From Achromobacter insuavis (GTDB lineage Bacteria; Pseudomonadota; Gammaproteobacteria; Burkholderiales; Burkholderiaceae_B), in contig NZ_CADIJR010000033.1 of NCBI RefSeq assembly GCF_902859645.1, forward strand, positions 1 through 64,000: 64,000 bases of DNA, in the 5' to 3' direction. Below, piece after piece: positions 26,653-35,413 of the stretch (position 1 is its first letter; the number at the start of each line of letters is the position of its first letter). The translations under genes were made by a program, and so were the position numbers. The notes under the pieces were generated by a model. It had not been told where the DNA came from. It made no database searches and worked only from the letters and a program-made list of their open reading frames with translations.

Positions 26653-27486
26653 TCAGCGCAGCGGTGATTCCGCCGCCAGGCTGTCCGTTTCCAGCGCCGC
26701 CAGCGCGTCGAGGAAGCGCCAGGCGAAAGAGCCGGGGCCGTCCGCCAGCGCGCCGGCGCGCTGGCCGGCGATGCCGAAGCAGGACAACGCCGCCACCGCC
26801 GCCGTGTAGGCGTCATCGCGCGCCACCGCCGCGAAGGCGCCCACCACCGCCGTCAGCGCGCAGCCCGTGGCGGTGACCTGCGGCATCAGCGGCGACCCGC
26901 CGGTCACGCGCACGTCGCGCCGGCCGTCCGTCACATAATCCACTTCGCCGGTCACGGCCACCACCGTGGCGTGCGCCCGCGCCAGGTCGCGCGCCGCCTG
27001 CTCGGCCTGTTGCACCGGGTCGCGCGCATCCACGCCCTTGCCCGCGCTCTGGCCACCGGCCAGCGCGATGATCTCCGACGCGTTGCCGCGGATCACCGCG
27101 GGCCGCAGGTCCAGCAGGCGCCGCACCGCGTCGCGCCGGAACGCCGTGGCGTGGTGCGCCACGGGGTCCAGCACCCAGGGGGTGCCGGCCTTGCCCGCTG
27201 CGGCGGCCGTCAGCAGCATGCTGTCCAGCCACGGCGCCGAGAGCGTGCCGATGTTGATCACCACCGCGCCGCTGAGGGCGGCGAATTCGGGCGCTTCCTC
27301 CACCGCATGCACCATCGCGGGTGAGGCGCCGATCGCCAGCAGCGTATTGGCGGCGGTGTTCATGGACACGAAATTGGTCAGGCACTGCACCAGCGGCGCG
27401 TCGCGGCGCACGGCGGCGTACAGGTCGCGCGAGGCCAGCGCCAGCGCGGACGGGGAGGGGGAGGGGGAGAGGGCGGAAGAAGCCAT
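26653..27486 (-). CDS. thiM: Hydroxyethylthiazole kinase
   Basis: 277 residues, a ribokinase-like enzyme that phosphorylates 4-methyl-5-(2-hydroxyethyl)thiazole for thiamine salvage. Recognised by VQCLTNFVSMNTAANTLLA and MVHAVEEAPEF near the N terminus, WVLDPVAHHATAFR, VIRGNASEI, and the catalytic Cys in TATGCALTAVVGA. A Ser/Pro repeat (SPSPSPS) precedes the fold. ATG 27484-27486 is used; longer readings run into the riboswitch. A TPP riboswitch lies in its leader. No thiE or thiD is nearby, so it is a lone salvage gene inside the iron region. Confidence 0.96.
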   Translation of the reverse strand: MASSALSPSPSPSALALASRDLYAAVRRDAPLVQCLTNFVSMNTAANTLLAIGASPAMVHAVEEAPEFAALSGAVVINIGTLSAPWLDSMLLTAAAAGKAGTPWVLDPVAHHATAFRRDAVRRLLDLRPAVIRGNASEIIALAGGQSAGKGVDARDPVQQAEQAARDLARAHATVVAVTGEVDYVTDGRRDVRVTGGSPLMPQVTATGCALTAVVGAFAAVARDDAYTAAVAALSCFGIAGQRAGALADGPGSFAWRFLDALAALETDSLAAESPLR

Positions 27487-27563
27487 GCCGAGGGGTCCTT
27501 GCAAGGGGACAAGCGGCGGGGCAGGGCGGCGTGGCGCGGCAGCGGGGGCCGGCGGGATGCGCA

Positions 27564-27677
27564 CCTTCCCTACGCCAGCATTGTCTGGATCAGGTTCGAC
27601 GGGTCTCGCGCGCCGCGTGCCGCGCGACAGGCGCGGCCGCCATCGGAATCTCAGCTTCTTGCCGAAGCTCCCCGGGT
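27564..27677 (-). ncRNA. TPP (THI-element) riboswitch
   Basis: In the leader of thiM, read on the minus strand. The conserved segments CGGGGAGC, GCTGAGA, ACCC followed by GAACCTGATC, and GACAATGCTGGCGTAGGGAAG (in parts) are in the order of the TPP aptamer. A GC-rich insert of about 40 bases, containing GCGCG-type self-complementary stretches, enlarges the arm between GCTGAGA and ACCC. It should repress thiM when thiamine pyrophosphate is abundant. The distance to the start codon (about 78 bases) leaves room for an expression platform. Confidence 0.93.
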
Positions 27678-27782
27678 GGATGGCCCTATGTTCGGAGGCG
27701 CAAGGGGGACTTGTCAAGCCGGGCGGGCCGGCGCTTCTGTCATCATGGCGGGCAATCGGATCGAGACGAGGAGGCGCGCGGC

Positions 27783-28811
27783 ATGCAGACCCACGATGAG
27801 GCGTTGACCGAGCAGGATCTGGCCTGGTTGCGCCGGCATACGCGCCATCACGGCGCGGACACGGCCCTGACGGCGGTGTTCTTCACGGTGTTCCTGGCCA
27901 TCACGGCGTCCCTGGCCGGGCTCTGGTGGTGGGGGCCTTCGACCACGGCGCGCGATCCGGTGCTGGGCGTGATGATCCTGGCGCTCGCCGGCTTCACGCT
28001 GCATTTCGGCCTCCGCCTGCTGCGCGGCCCGGCGGTGCGCCGGCGCTGGCGCCAGGTGCTGCGCGGCGGCGTCCCGAAGCAGGTGGTCCGCGGCGTGCTC
28101 ACCGGCTTCGAACCAGGCGCGGCGGGCAGTGTGCGGTACGGCATCGATGGGCGCAAGCTGGAGGTGGCGTTGCCGTTCATGAACGGCTTCACCATGCCCG
28201 GGGATGGCGGCAAGAACCCCGAACGCTGCGCCGCCAGGCTGGAGACGCCGGTGCGGCTGCACCTGCTGGCGTTGTGGCCGGGGCGGGCGCCGGTGCTGCT
28301 GCGCGCGGAATACGACGGGCCGGGCGACGTGCAGAAGGCCTACGAGACTATCAGCGATGCCGACCGGGCGCGGCTGCGGCGGGATGCGACCTTGTTGCGC
28401 AATGTGTTGCTGGGCGTGGCGCTGGCGTTGCTGGCCGCGGGGTGGTTCGCGTGGCCGCTGTATGGCGCCGCCGCGTTGTGCCTGGCGGCGGCATGGTGGG
28501 CGGGGCGGCCGGGCCGGGCCCTGCGGCGCGCCACCGTCAAGTACGGGGTGCGCGGCCGGGTGGATGAGGTCCTGACCTATCAGGTGCAGATGCCGGAGGA
28601 GGCGTCGTGGACCCCGCTGTATGTCTATCGACTGGGCGGTGAGCTATATCACCTCAGCCACGGCGGCGGCCCGGCGCATCCCGGGGAGCGGGTGGCGTTC
28701 GAGTACCTGGACCGGGGCAAGGGCGGCTTGGCGCCGCTGTTCTTTCACCGCGAAAGCGGGGCGCCAGCCGCTGTCGCGGACAGGCTTGCCTCGGACGGCC
28801 CCAAGGCCTGA
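27783..28811 (+). CDS. Membrane protein of unknown function
   Basis: 342 residues. Two pairs of membrane segments: about 28-50 and 58-77, then about 202-220 and 224-242. Between them is a soluble region with SVRYGIDGRKLEVALP; the C-terminal region has a beta-rich look (TPLYVYRLGGELYHL, PGERVAFEYLDR). I recognise no family. It is divergent from thiM and precedes the ECF sigma gene by 118 bases but has no visible link to iron. Start ATG 27783 follows GAGGAGG. Confidence 0.6.
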   Translation: MQTHDEALTEQDLAWLRRHTRHHGADTALTAVFFTVFLAITASLAGLWWWGPSTTARDPVLGVMILALAGFTLHFGLRLLRGPAVRRRWRQVLRGGVPKQVVRGVLTGFEPGAAGSVRYGIDGRKLEVALPFMNGFTMPGDGGKNPERCAARLETPVRLHLLALWPGRAPVLLRAEYDGPGDVQKAYETISDADRARLRRDATLLRNVLLGVALALLAAGWFAWPLYGAAALCLAAAWWAGRPGRALRRATVKYGVRGRVDEVLTYQVQMPEEASWTPLYVYRLGGELYHLSHGGGPAHPGERVAFEYLDRGKGGLAPLFFHRESGAPAAVADRLASDGPKA

Positions 28812-28884
28812 ACCGGACGCGTCGCCGCGGGGCGCGCAGCCGCGCCGGGACTCGCGCTTGCCGATGGCTGTGTCTCGTTATTAC

Positions 28885-28907
28885 AATAGAGAATGGTTAT
28901 CATTCAT
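28885..28907 (+). promoter_or_regulatory. Fur box upstream of the FecI-type sigma factor gene
   Basis: AGAGAATGGTTATCATT at 28888-28904 is a strong match to the Fur consensus, 23-42 bases before the sigma gene start. It places the sigma factor, and through it the receptor, under iron repression. Confidence 0.8.
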
Positions 28908-28929
28908 TTGCCCGCGAGGGCGCGCGGCC

Positions 28930-29436
28930 ATGCCCCCCACGACGCAGGATCGAATCGAATCGCTTTATGTGGATCACCACAGCTGGTTGCACGGTTGGCT
29001 GCGCCGTCAGCTGGGCAATTCGTTCGAGGCCGCCGATCTGGCGCATGATGTGTTCGTGCGCCTGCTGCGCCGGCCGGCCGTGGCCGACACGCGCGAGCCG
29101 CGGGCCTTCCTGAGCACTATCGCGCGCGGCCTGCTGGTCGACCACTGGCGCCGCCGCGAACTGGAACGCGCCTGGCTCGAGGCGCTGGCCCACGCGCCGT
29201 GGGCGCAAGTCCCATCCCTTGAAAACCGCATGCTCATCCTCGAGGCGCTGGTCAGGATCGACCAGATGCTCGACACCCTCAAGCCCAAGGTGCGCCAGGC
29301 CTTTCTCTGGGCCCAGCTCGAAGGCTTGCGCTGCCCGGAGATCGCCGAGCGGCTGGACGTGTCGCTGGCCACCGCCGAGCGCTACGTCGCCAGCGGGTTG
29401 CGCCAGTGCTACCAGTTCCGGTTCGAGCCGACATGA
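28930..29436 (+). CDS. FecI-type ECF sigma factor
   Basis: 168 residues. Sigma region 2 (about 10-75) includes AADLAHDVFVRLLRRP and the FLSTIARGLLVDHWRRREL stretch; region 4 (about 105-160) has LKPKVRQAFLWAQLEGL and the helix-turn-helix IAERLDVSLATAERYV. It directs RNA polymerase to the receptor operon when the FecR protein relays a ferric-siderophore signal. ATG 28930 is chosen: shortly downstream of the Fur box, and a longer reading would start within the preceding gene. Its stop overlaps fecR (ATGA). Confidence 0.94.
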   Translation: MPPTTQDRIESLYVDHHSWLHGWLRRQLGNSFEAADLAHDVFVRLLRRPAVADTREPRAFLSTIARGLLVDHWRRRELERAWLEALAHAPWAQVPSLENRMLILEALVRIDQMLDTLKPKVRQAFLWAQLEGLRCPEIAERLDVSLATAERYVASGLRQCYQFRFEPT

Positions 29437-30413
29437 GAGAGCCGGGCGCGGCGGCGCCGATCGCCGCCACCATCGTCGACCAGGCCATCGATTGGTCGGT
29501 CAGGCTCAATTTCAGCCAGCCCGACGCGCGCACCCGCGCGGCGTTCGAGCGCTGGCGCCGGGCCGCGCCCGAGCACGAGCTGGCCTGGACCCGGGTGCAG
29601 TCGCTGAACGCGGATTTCAACGCGGTCCCGCAGGGGTTGGCGCTGGATACGTTGACCGCCCTGAACGGCGCGCGCCGGCGCCAGCGCCGCGTGGTGCTCA
29701 AGAGCCTGCTGCTCGCCGGCGGCGCGCTGGGCACGGGCTGGGCGGCGCGCGAGCAGGTGCCGTGGCAGCGCCTCGTGGCCGATGTCAGCACCGGCCTGGG
29801 CGAACGCCGGGCCCTGACGCTGGCCGATGGCACCCGCCTGGTGCTGAACACCGACAGCGCCGTGAGCCTGCTGCTGGACGGCGCCGAACGCGTGGTGGTG
29901 CTGCATCGCGGCGAGATATCGCTGGACACGGGCAGCGACCCCGGCTCGCCGGCGCGGCGGCCGTTTCGGGTGCGCACGCCCTATGGCGTCGTCGAGGCGC
30001 TGGGCACCCGCTTCGTCGTGCGGCTGGATGACGATGGCGCCCGCGTCAGCGTGCAGGAGCACGCCGTGGCCCTGACGCCGGCCGAGGGCGGCGACCGTGT
30101 CATCGTGCAGGCGGGTCAGCAGGGCTGGCTCGACCGCTGGCACGCACAGCCCCTGCAGCCGCCGGCCATGGAAAGCGCGGCCTGGGTCGAAGGCGCGATC
30201 TCCGGCAAGAACATGCGGCTGGCCGACCTGCTGGCGGAACTGTCGCGCTATCGCCGCGGGCGCATCAACTGTGCCCCCGAGGTGGCGGACCTGCGGGTAT
30301 CGGGCACCTACCACGTCGACGACACCGACCGGACGCTGGCCTTCCTGGCGCAGACCCTGCCGGTCCGGGTGCGCTACTGGACGCGCTACTGGGTGACGGT
30401 CGGCCCGGCCTGA
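29433..30413 (+). CDS. FecR-type anti-sigma/sigma regulator
   Basis: 326 residues. The N-terminal cytoplasmic domain (about 1-60; QAIDWSVRLNFSQPDARTR, FERWRRAAPEHELAW) binds the sigma factor; one membrane segment about 97-115 (KSLLLAGGALGTGW); then the periplasmic FecR domain (about 130-225: LTLADGTRLVLNTDS, VRTPYGVVEALGTRF) and a C-terminal STN-like part that contacts the receptor's signalling domain. Sits between the ECF sigma factor and the STN-containing receptor, the standard order of cell-surface signalling systems. Confidence 0.94.
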   Translation: MREPGAAAPIAATIVDQAIDWSVRLNFSQPDARTRAAFERWRRAAPEHELAWTRVQSLNADFNAVPQGLALDTLTALNGARRRQRRVVLKSLLLAGGALGTGWAAREQVPWQRLVADVSTGLGERRALTLADGTRLVLNTDSAVSLLLDGAERVVVLHRGEISLDTGSDPGSPARRPFRVRTPYGVVEALGTRFVVRLDDDGARVSVQEHAVALTPAEGGDRVIVQAGQQGWLDRWHAQPLQPPAMESAAWVEGAISGKNMRLADLLAELSRYRRGRINCAPEVADLRVSGTYHVDDTDRTLAFLAQTLPVRVRYWTRYWVTVGPA

Positions 30414-30468
30414 GGCCCTCATGCCGCGTCACCATCCGGCCTTGAAAAGGGCCGAAAAAAAAGTTGCT

Positions 30469-30492
30469 GAAAAAATGAGGGGATTCGCGTTC
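30469..30492 (+). promoter_or_regulatory. Possible ECF-sigma promoter for the receptor gene
   Basis: GAAAAAA at 30469-30475 is followed by CGTTC at 30488-30492. An A-rich upstream element and a CGTC-like downstream element are typical of FecI-group promoters. The assignment is by pattern and position only; 53 bases remain to the start codon. Confidence 0.3.
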
Positions 30493-30545
30493 TTGTCCGG
30501 CCTACAGGGAAAGACACCTTTCAACCTGGCCTTCAAGACTACGCA

Positions 30546-33026
30546 ATGACACTCGCTCGTACCCCGAAGACGGCGCGCCTGACGCCCGTTCCCACCGTGC
30601 TGCGCACGGCCCTGTCCGGCATCCTGTGCGGCGCCGCCCTGGCGGCCTGGCCGGTCGCCGCCGTGCGGGCGCAAGCCGCGCCCGCGGTGCAGGAGGCCGA
30701 GCGCGGCTTCGCTATCGCCGCCGGCCCGCTGGACCAGGCGCTGAACCAGTTCGCGCGCGCCGCCGGGGTGAATGTGTCGTTCGATGCGTCCCAGGTCGAG
30801 CGCGCGCAGACGCAGGGCCTGAACGGCCGCTGGACCACCGCGGGCGGCCTGGCGGCCTTGCTGGCCGGCACCGGCTTCGAGGGCGTGCGCCAGCCCAGCG
30901 GCGGCTACGCGGTGCGGCGCGCCGCGCGCGGCAGCGCCGTCACGCTGGACGCGGTGACGGTGACCGGGCAGGAATACCGCAGCATGTCCGAAGGCTCCGG
31001 CTCCTACACCGTGCCCTCGGTCATGATCGGCAAGGGCGACCAGCGCCTGCGCGACATCCCGCAGTCCGTCAGCGTCGTGACGCGCCAGCGGCTGGACGAG
31101 CAGAACCTGACCTCGGTCTACGACGCGCTGGAAAACACCACCGGCGTGACCCTGCAGCAGAGTCCGCAGGGCGGCAAGTACATCTATTCGCGCGGCTTCG
31201 AGGACAGCGTCATCCAGTACGACGGCGTGCCGCTGGAACGCGGTTTCTACGGCCGCGCCAGCAATTACTCGGGCGGCACCGCCATGTATGACCGCGTCGA
31301 GGTGCTGCGCGGCGCGGCCGGCCTGCTGCAGGGCTCGGGCTCGCCCGGCGGCGCGGTGAACCTGGTGCGCAAGCGTCCGCTGGCGGAAGACCGCTTCATG
31401 GTCGAGACCAAGGCCGGCAGCTGGGACCGCTATGGCCTGCAGGTCGATGGCAGCGGGGCGCTCAATGCCGATGGCAGCCTGCGCGGCCGCGCGCTGGTGG
31501 ACCGCCAGGACAACCATTCGTTCATCGACCGCGTCCACATGAAGAACACGACCTTCTACGGCACGCTCGAATACGACTTCACGCCCTATACGCAGCTGAA
31601 CCTGGGCTACAGCTACGAAGACCTGCGCGGCCGCCCGTCGATTTCGGGCCTGCCGCGCTACAGCGACGGCGAAGAGATCGACTTCAAGCGCTCCACCAGC
31701 TACGGCGCCAACTGGAACCGGCAGCGGACCTCGAACCAGGGCTTCTACGCCGACTTCACGCACGCCTTCAACGACGACTGGCGCTTCAAGGCCACGGGCG
31801 CCTACGTGCAGGAAAAGCAGTACCTGAAGTACACCGCGTCCAGCCGCGGCGTGAATCCGGTCACGCAGATGGCCCTGGTCAACGTCGCGCGCACGGTCGC
31901 CGACCTCGACGCCTCGGGCATGGATGCCAACCTGACCGGCAAGTTCCGGGCCTTCGGCCGCACCCACGAGGTGGTGGTGGGCGCCAACTACGCCCACACC
32001 AAGATCGACACGTCGTATTCCTACCTCACCAACTACGCCACCTTCAACGCCTTCCAGTTCAATCCGGACCTGCCCGAGCCGACCACGGCCGCGCTGCGTG
32101 CGTTCACCGACGAAGTCCGCCTCGGCACCACCCGCGAAGTGGGCTTCTACGGCGCGACCCGCCTGCAGCTGACCGATCCGTTGAAACTGGTGCTGGGCGG
32201 CCGCTTCAGCCGTTCCAACCGCATCTGGACCACCGACACCACCAGCGCCGGCAGGCTGACCAACGGCCAGACGGTGCAGGCCAACACCCACTTCACGCCC
32301 TATGCGGGCCTGATCCTGGACCTGTCGCCGCAGTGGACCACCTACGTCAGCTACACCGACATCTTCCAGCCGCAGAGCGAGGTCAACGCGTCCGGCCAGT
32401 CGCTCAAGCCGATCGTCGGCGAGAACTACGAGCTGGGCCTGAAGGGCGAGCTGCTGGACGGCCGCATCAACACGGCGTTCGCGATCTTCCGCATCGACCA
32501 GAGCAACCGCGCCCAGGTGGACTTCAGCTCCAGCCCGACCTGCGCCGAGAACTACTACTGCTACACCGACGCGGGCAAGGTGCGCAGCCAGGGCTTCGAC
32601 GCTGAAATCAACGGCGAAGTCACCCGCGGCTGGAACGTCTACGCGGGCTATACCTTCAACACCACCCGCTACCTGAAGGACGTCAGCAGCGAAGGGCAGG
32701 CGTTCGCCTGGCACACGCCCAAGCACATCTTCCGGCTCTGGACCACGTACCAGCTGCCGGGCGACCTGAACGCCTTCACGGTGGGCGGCGGCGTCAACGT
32801 GCAGAGCGGCCAGTCGCGCCAGATCGGCACGCTGACGGCCAAGGCCAGCGGCCGCGCGGTGTGGAACGCCTACGCCAAGTACCAGATCAACCGCAACTGG
32901 GCCGCCACGCTCAATCTCAACAACATCTTCGACAAGACCTACTACAGCGCCATTGGCAACATGGTCAACGGCGTGCACTACGGCGATCCCCGCAATGCCA
33001 TGCTGACGCTGCGCGGCACGTTCTGA
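30546..33026 (+). CDS. TonB-dependent siderophore transducer-receptor with STN domain (FpvA/BfrZ type)
   Basis: 826 residues. Signal peptide about 1-43; STN signalling domain about 52-115 (FAIAAGPLDQALNQFARAAG and WTTAGGLAALLAGTGF); TonB box about 137-145; plug about 165-270 (LRDIPQSVSVVTRQRLDEQ, VEVLRGAAGLLQGSGSPGGAVN); barrel ending LTLRGTF with terminal Phe. It imports a hydroxamate-like or pyoverdine-type ferric siderophore and signals to the FecR/FecI pair just upstream. The arrangement equals Bordetella bupI-bupR-bfrZ, to which it may be orthologous. Stop and next start overlap (TGATG). Confidence 0.94.
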   Translation: MTLARTPKTARLTPVPTVLRTALSGILCGAALAAWPVAAVRAQAAPAVQEAERGFAIAAGPLDQALNQFARAAGVNVSFDASQVERAQTQGLNGRWTTAGGLAALLAGTGFEGVRQPSGGYAVRRAARGSAVTLDAVTVTGQEYRSMSEGSGSYTVPSVMIGKGDQRLRDIPQSVSVVTRQRLDEQNLTSVYDALENTTGVTLQQSPQGGKYIYSRGFEDSVIQYDGVPLERGFYGRASNYSGGTAMYDRVEVLRGAAGLLQGSGSPGGAVNLVRKRPLAEDRFMVETKAGSWDRYGLQVDGSGALNADGSLRGRALVDRQDNHSFIDRVHMKNTTFYGTLEYDFTPYTQLNLGYSYEDLRGRPSISGLPRYSDGEEIDFKRSTSYGANWNRQRTSNQGFYADFTHAFNDDWRFKATGAYVQEKQYLKYTASSRGVNPVTQMALVNVARTVADLDASGMDANLTGKFRAFGRTHEVVVGANYAHTKIDTSYSYLTNYATFNAFQFNPDLPEPTTAALRAFTDEVRLGTTREVGFYGATRLQLTDPLKLVLGGRFSRSNRIWTTDTTSAGRLTNGQTVQANTHFTPYAGLILDLSPQWTTYVSYTDIFQPQSEVNASGQSLKPIVGENYELGLKGELLDGRINTAFAIFRIDQSNRAQVDFSSSPTCAENYYCYTDAGKVRSQGFDAEINGEVTRGWNVYAGYTFNTTRYLKDVSSEGQAFAWHTPKHIFRLWTTYQLPGDLNAFTVGGGVNVQSGQSRQIGTLTAKASGRAVWNAYAKYQINRNWAATLNLNNIFDKTYYSAIGNMVNGVHYGDPRNAMLTLRGTF

Positions 33027-34906
33027 TGCGCCAGGGCGGGCTGCGCCAGCGCATGGCCTGGCTGCACACCTGGTGCGGCCTGGTCTGCGCCTGGCTGCTA
33101 TGCCTGATCTTCCTGGCCGGCACGCTCAGCGTGTTCCGCGCGCCGATCTCGCACTGGATGAGCGCCGAACCGGCCCTGCCGCGCGACGCGCGGGACGTCG
33201 GCATGCCCGCCGTGCTGGCGGCGGCCGGGCGCTTGCTCGACCAGGAGGGCGCGGGGGCGCGCTTCTGGCGCATCGAGCTGCCGCCGGCCACCGACCGCGC
33301 GTTGCGCGTGTTCTGGCGCGACGCGGCCGGCGCCACCCACGAGGCGGCGATGGATCCGCGCAGCGGCGAACGGCTGCCGCGGCCCTGGGGCCGCAAGACC
33401 GAGGGCGGCCGCCACTTCATGGTGCTGCACTACACCCTGTACGGCGGCGACTTCGGCTTCTGGCTGGTGGGCTGGCTGTCGGTCGGCATGCTGGTGGCGT
33501 TGCTGAGCGGCGTCATCGTGCACAAGCGCATTTTCAAGGACTTCTTCACCTTCCGGCCGGGCCGGGGCGCGCGCGCCTGGCTGGACGGGCACAACGCCAG
33601 CGCGGTGCTGACGCTGCCGTTCCAGCTGATGATCGTCTACACCGGCCTGGCGATCTTCTACACCAGCTACATGCCGGGGCCGCTGCGGGTCCTGTACGGC
33701 GAACAGGGCATGAAGGGGTGGCACCAGGAACTGGCGGCGGCCGGGCCGGCCGCCGCCTCCCGCGACGCCATGACGGACGCGCGGCTGGCGCCCGGCGTGC
33801 CGGCGCGCCGGCAACTGGGCGCGTTCCTGGCGGCGGCGCAGACCGCGATGGACAGCCCCGCCCGCATGCTGATGGTCGAACGGCCCGGGCAGGCGACGGA
33901 GACGATCCGCGTGTTCGGCCGCGTCGACGAGGAGGCGTCCGTGCGCCGTTTCACCGCACAGGCCGGCCGCGCCGCGTTCCGCGCGGCCGGCGGCGAGATG
34001 ACCGAACTGCGCCGGGCCGACGCGCCGTCCGGCGCCGACGTGGCGCATGGCGTGATGGAGCGGCTGCACCTGGCGACCTATGGCGGCTGGCCCCTGCGCT
34101 GGATGTACTTCCTGTTCGGCCTGGCGGGCACGGTGATGATCGCCACCGGGGCGGTGTTGTATGCCGTGAAGCGGCGCGCCCGGCACGATGGCGCGTTCGG
34201 CGCGGCCACGCCGGTCTTCCAGCGCGTGGTCGAGTCGCTCAATGTCGCGGCCATCGCGGGCGGCGCGGTGGCCTGTATCGCCTATTTCCACGGCAACCGC
34301 CTGATCCCGGCGGATTGGCCCGCGCGCGGGCAGTGGGAGATCCGGGTGTTCTTCCTGGCCTGGCTGGCGACCCTGCTGCACGCGTTGCTCCGGCCGCCGT
34401 CGCGCGCGTGGCGCGAGCAGTTCGGCATGGCGGCGCTGTTGTGCCTGTCGCTGCCGCTCGTCAAGGGCTTGACCACCGGGCAGTCGATTCATACCTATGT
34501 CAGGGCGGGCGACGTGATCGCCGCCTCGGTGGAGGGCGTCGTGCTGCTCGCCGGCTTGCTGTTCCTGTGGCTGGCCGGCAAGGCGGGGCGAGCACGCTGG
34601 TCGCCGCCGCTGGCGGGCCGCACGCCACCCGCGCCGCCCGGTTATCGCTGGCGCGTCCTGGCGCGTGTCGCGGTGGCCGTGGTGGGCGGCTATGCGCTGG
34701 CCACCCTGGCCGCGACCGCCATGGCGCAATGGCTGTCATCGGCGGGTGGGGTCGGCCGGCCGGTGGCCGTCGTGGCGGGCACCTTGTGCGCCTTCCTGTT
34801 CTATGGGGTGGCGGTGATGTGGGTGTTCGCCGTGCGGCGGGCGTGGCTGTATCTGCTGGGGACGGTGGGGCTGCTGGCGGCGTTGGTGTGGGCGGGAGGG
34901 GGATGA
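33026..34906 (+). CDS. PepSY-associated transmembrane protein, putative ferric-siderophore reductase
   Basis: 626 residues. An N-terminal membrane segment (about 15-35: WCGLVCAWLLCLIFLAGTL) begins a PepSY-TM domain, with further segments near 150-170, 200-215, 360-380 and four or five in the last 200 residues. HxxxH-type histidines occur near HTWCG and VLHYTLYGGDFG. Homologues next to FpvA-type receptors (for example FpvG) help remove iron from the siderophore by reduction. Translationally coupled to the receptor. Reductase activity is inferred from family and context. Confidence 0.85.
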   Translation: MRQGGLRQRMAWLHTWCGLVCAWLLCLIFLAGTLSVFRAPISHWMSAEPALPRDARDVGMPAVLAAAGRLLDQEGAGARFWRIELPPATDRALRVFWRDAAGATHEAAMDPRSGERLPRPWGRKTEGGRHFMVLHYTLYGGDFGFWLVGWLSVGMLVALLSGVIVHKRIFKDFFTFRPGRGARAWLDGHNASAVLTLPFQLMIVYTGLAIFYTSYMPGPLRVLYGEQGMKGWHQELAAAGPAAASRDAMTDARLAPGVPARRQLGAFLAAAQTAMDSPARMLMVERPGQATETIRVFGRVDEEASVRRFTAQAGRAAFRAAGGEMTELRRADAPSGADVAHGVMERLHLATYGGWPLRWMYFLFGLAGTVMIATGAVLYAVKRRARHDGAFGAATPVFQRVVESLNVAAIAGGAVACIAYFHGNRLIPADWPARGQWEIRVFFLAWLATLLHALLRPPSRAWREQFGMAALLCLSLPLVKGLTTGQSIHTYVRAGDVIAASVEGVVLLAGLLFLWLAGKAGRARWSPPLAGRTPPAPPGYRWRVLARVAVAVVGGYALATLAATAMAQWLSSAGGVGRPVAVVAGTLCAFLFYGVAVMWVFAVRRAWLYLLGTVGLLAALVWAGGG

Positions 34907-34979
34907 CATTACTGGGATGGAATGCGGCCGCCGTCGATTCTGTCATCATGTCGAACACTCAAAAAAAGCGGAGACACGC

Positions 34980-35411
34980 ATGACCGAATTGCGCCGAGCC
35001 CGAATGGTTCCGGAGTTGTTGGTGGCTGACCTGTCGCGAAGCCTGGCTTTCTGGATGGACCTGTGCGGTTTCCAGATTGCCTATCGACGCGAGGCGGAGG
35101 GCTTTGCATACCTGGACCTGGACGGCGCCCAGTTCATGCTGGAGGAAGTGCGCGGCGATGACAACTGGATCACGGGCGCGCTGGAGGCGCCGCGAGGACG
35201 CGGCATCAATTTCGAGATCAAGGTGGCTTGCATCGATCCTTTGCTGGAGCGGTTGGCGGCCGCCCGCTGGCCGTTGTACCGCGAACCCGAAGCGCGCTGG
35301 TATCGCAGCGATGCCATCGAAGTGGGGGTACGCCAGTTCCTGGTGCAGGACCCCGATGGCTATCTGCTGCGCTTTTCGGCCTGGGTCGGCGACCGACCGG
35401 CAGGAAATTGA
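34980..35411 (+). CDS. VOC-superfamily protein, bleomycin-resistance-like
   Basis: 143 residues, two beta-alpha-beta-beta-beta modules of the vicinal-oxygen-chelate fold. MVPELLVADLSRSLAFWMDLCGF at the start (in two halves, MVPELLVADL and SLAFWMDLCG) and FLVQDPDGYLLRFS near the end are typical of BLMA/Sh ble-type binding proteins. The metal ligands of glyoxalase I are not obvious, so a drug- or ligand-binding role is more likely than catalysis. It precedes the small secreted protein gene by two bases. Confidence 0.8.
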   Translation: MTELRRARMVPELLVADLSRSLAFWMDLCGFQIAYRREAEGFAYLDLDGAQFMLEEVRGDDNWITGALEAPRGRGINFEIKVACIDPLLERLAAARWPLYREPEARWYRSDAIEVGVRQFLVQDPDGYLLRFSAWVGDRPAGN

Positions 35412-35413
35412 CG

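Noticed and set aside
24399-26816. 805-codon antisense frame over the second siderophore receptor
   Set aside because: The plus strand encodes a complete TonB-dependent receptor; the antisense translation has no recognisable domain.
30429-32978. 849-codon antisense frame over the STN receptor
   Set aside because: Same reason: mirror of a fully recognisable receptor gene.
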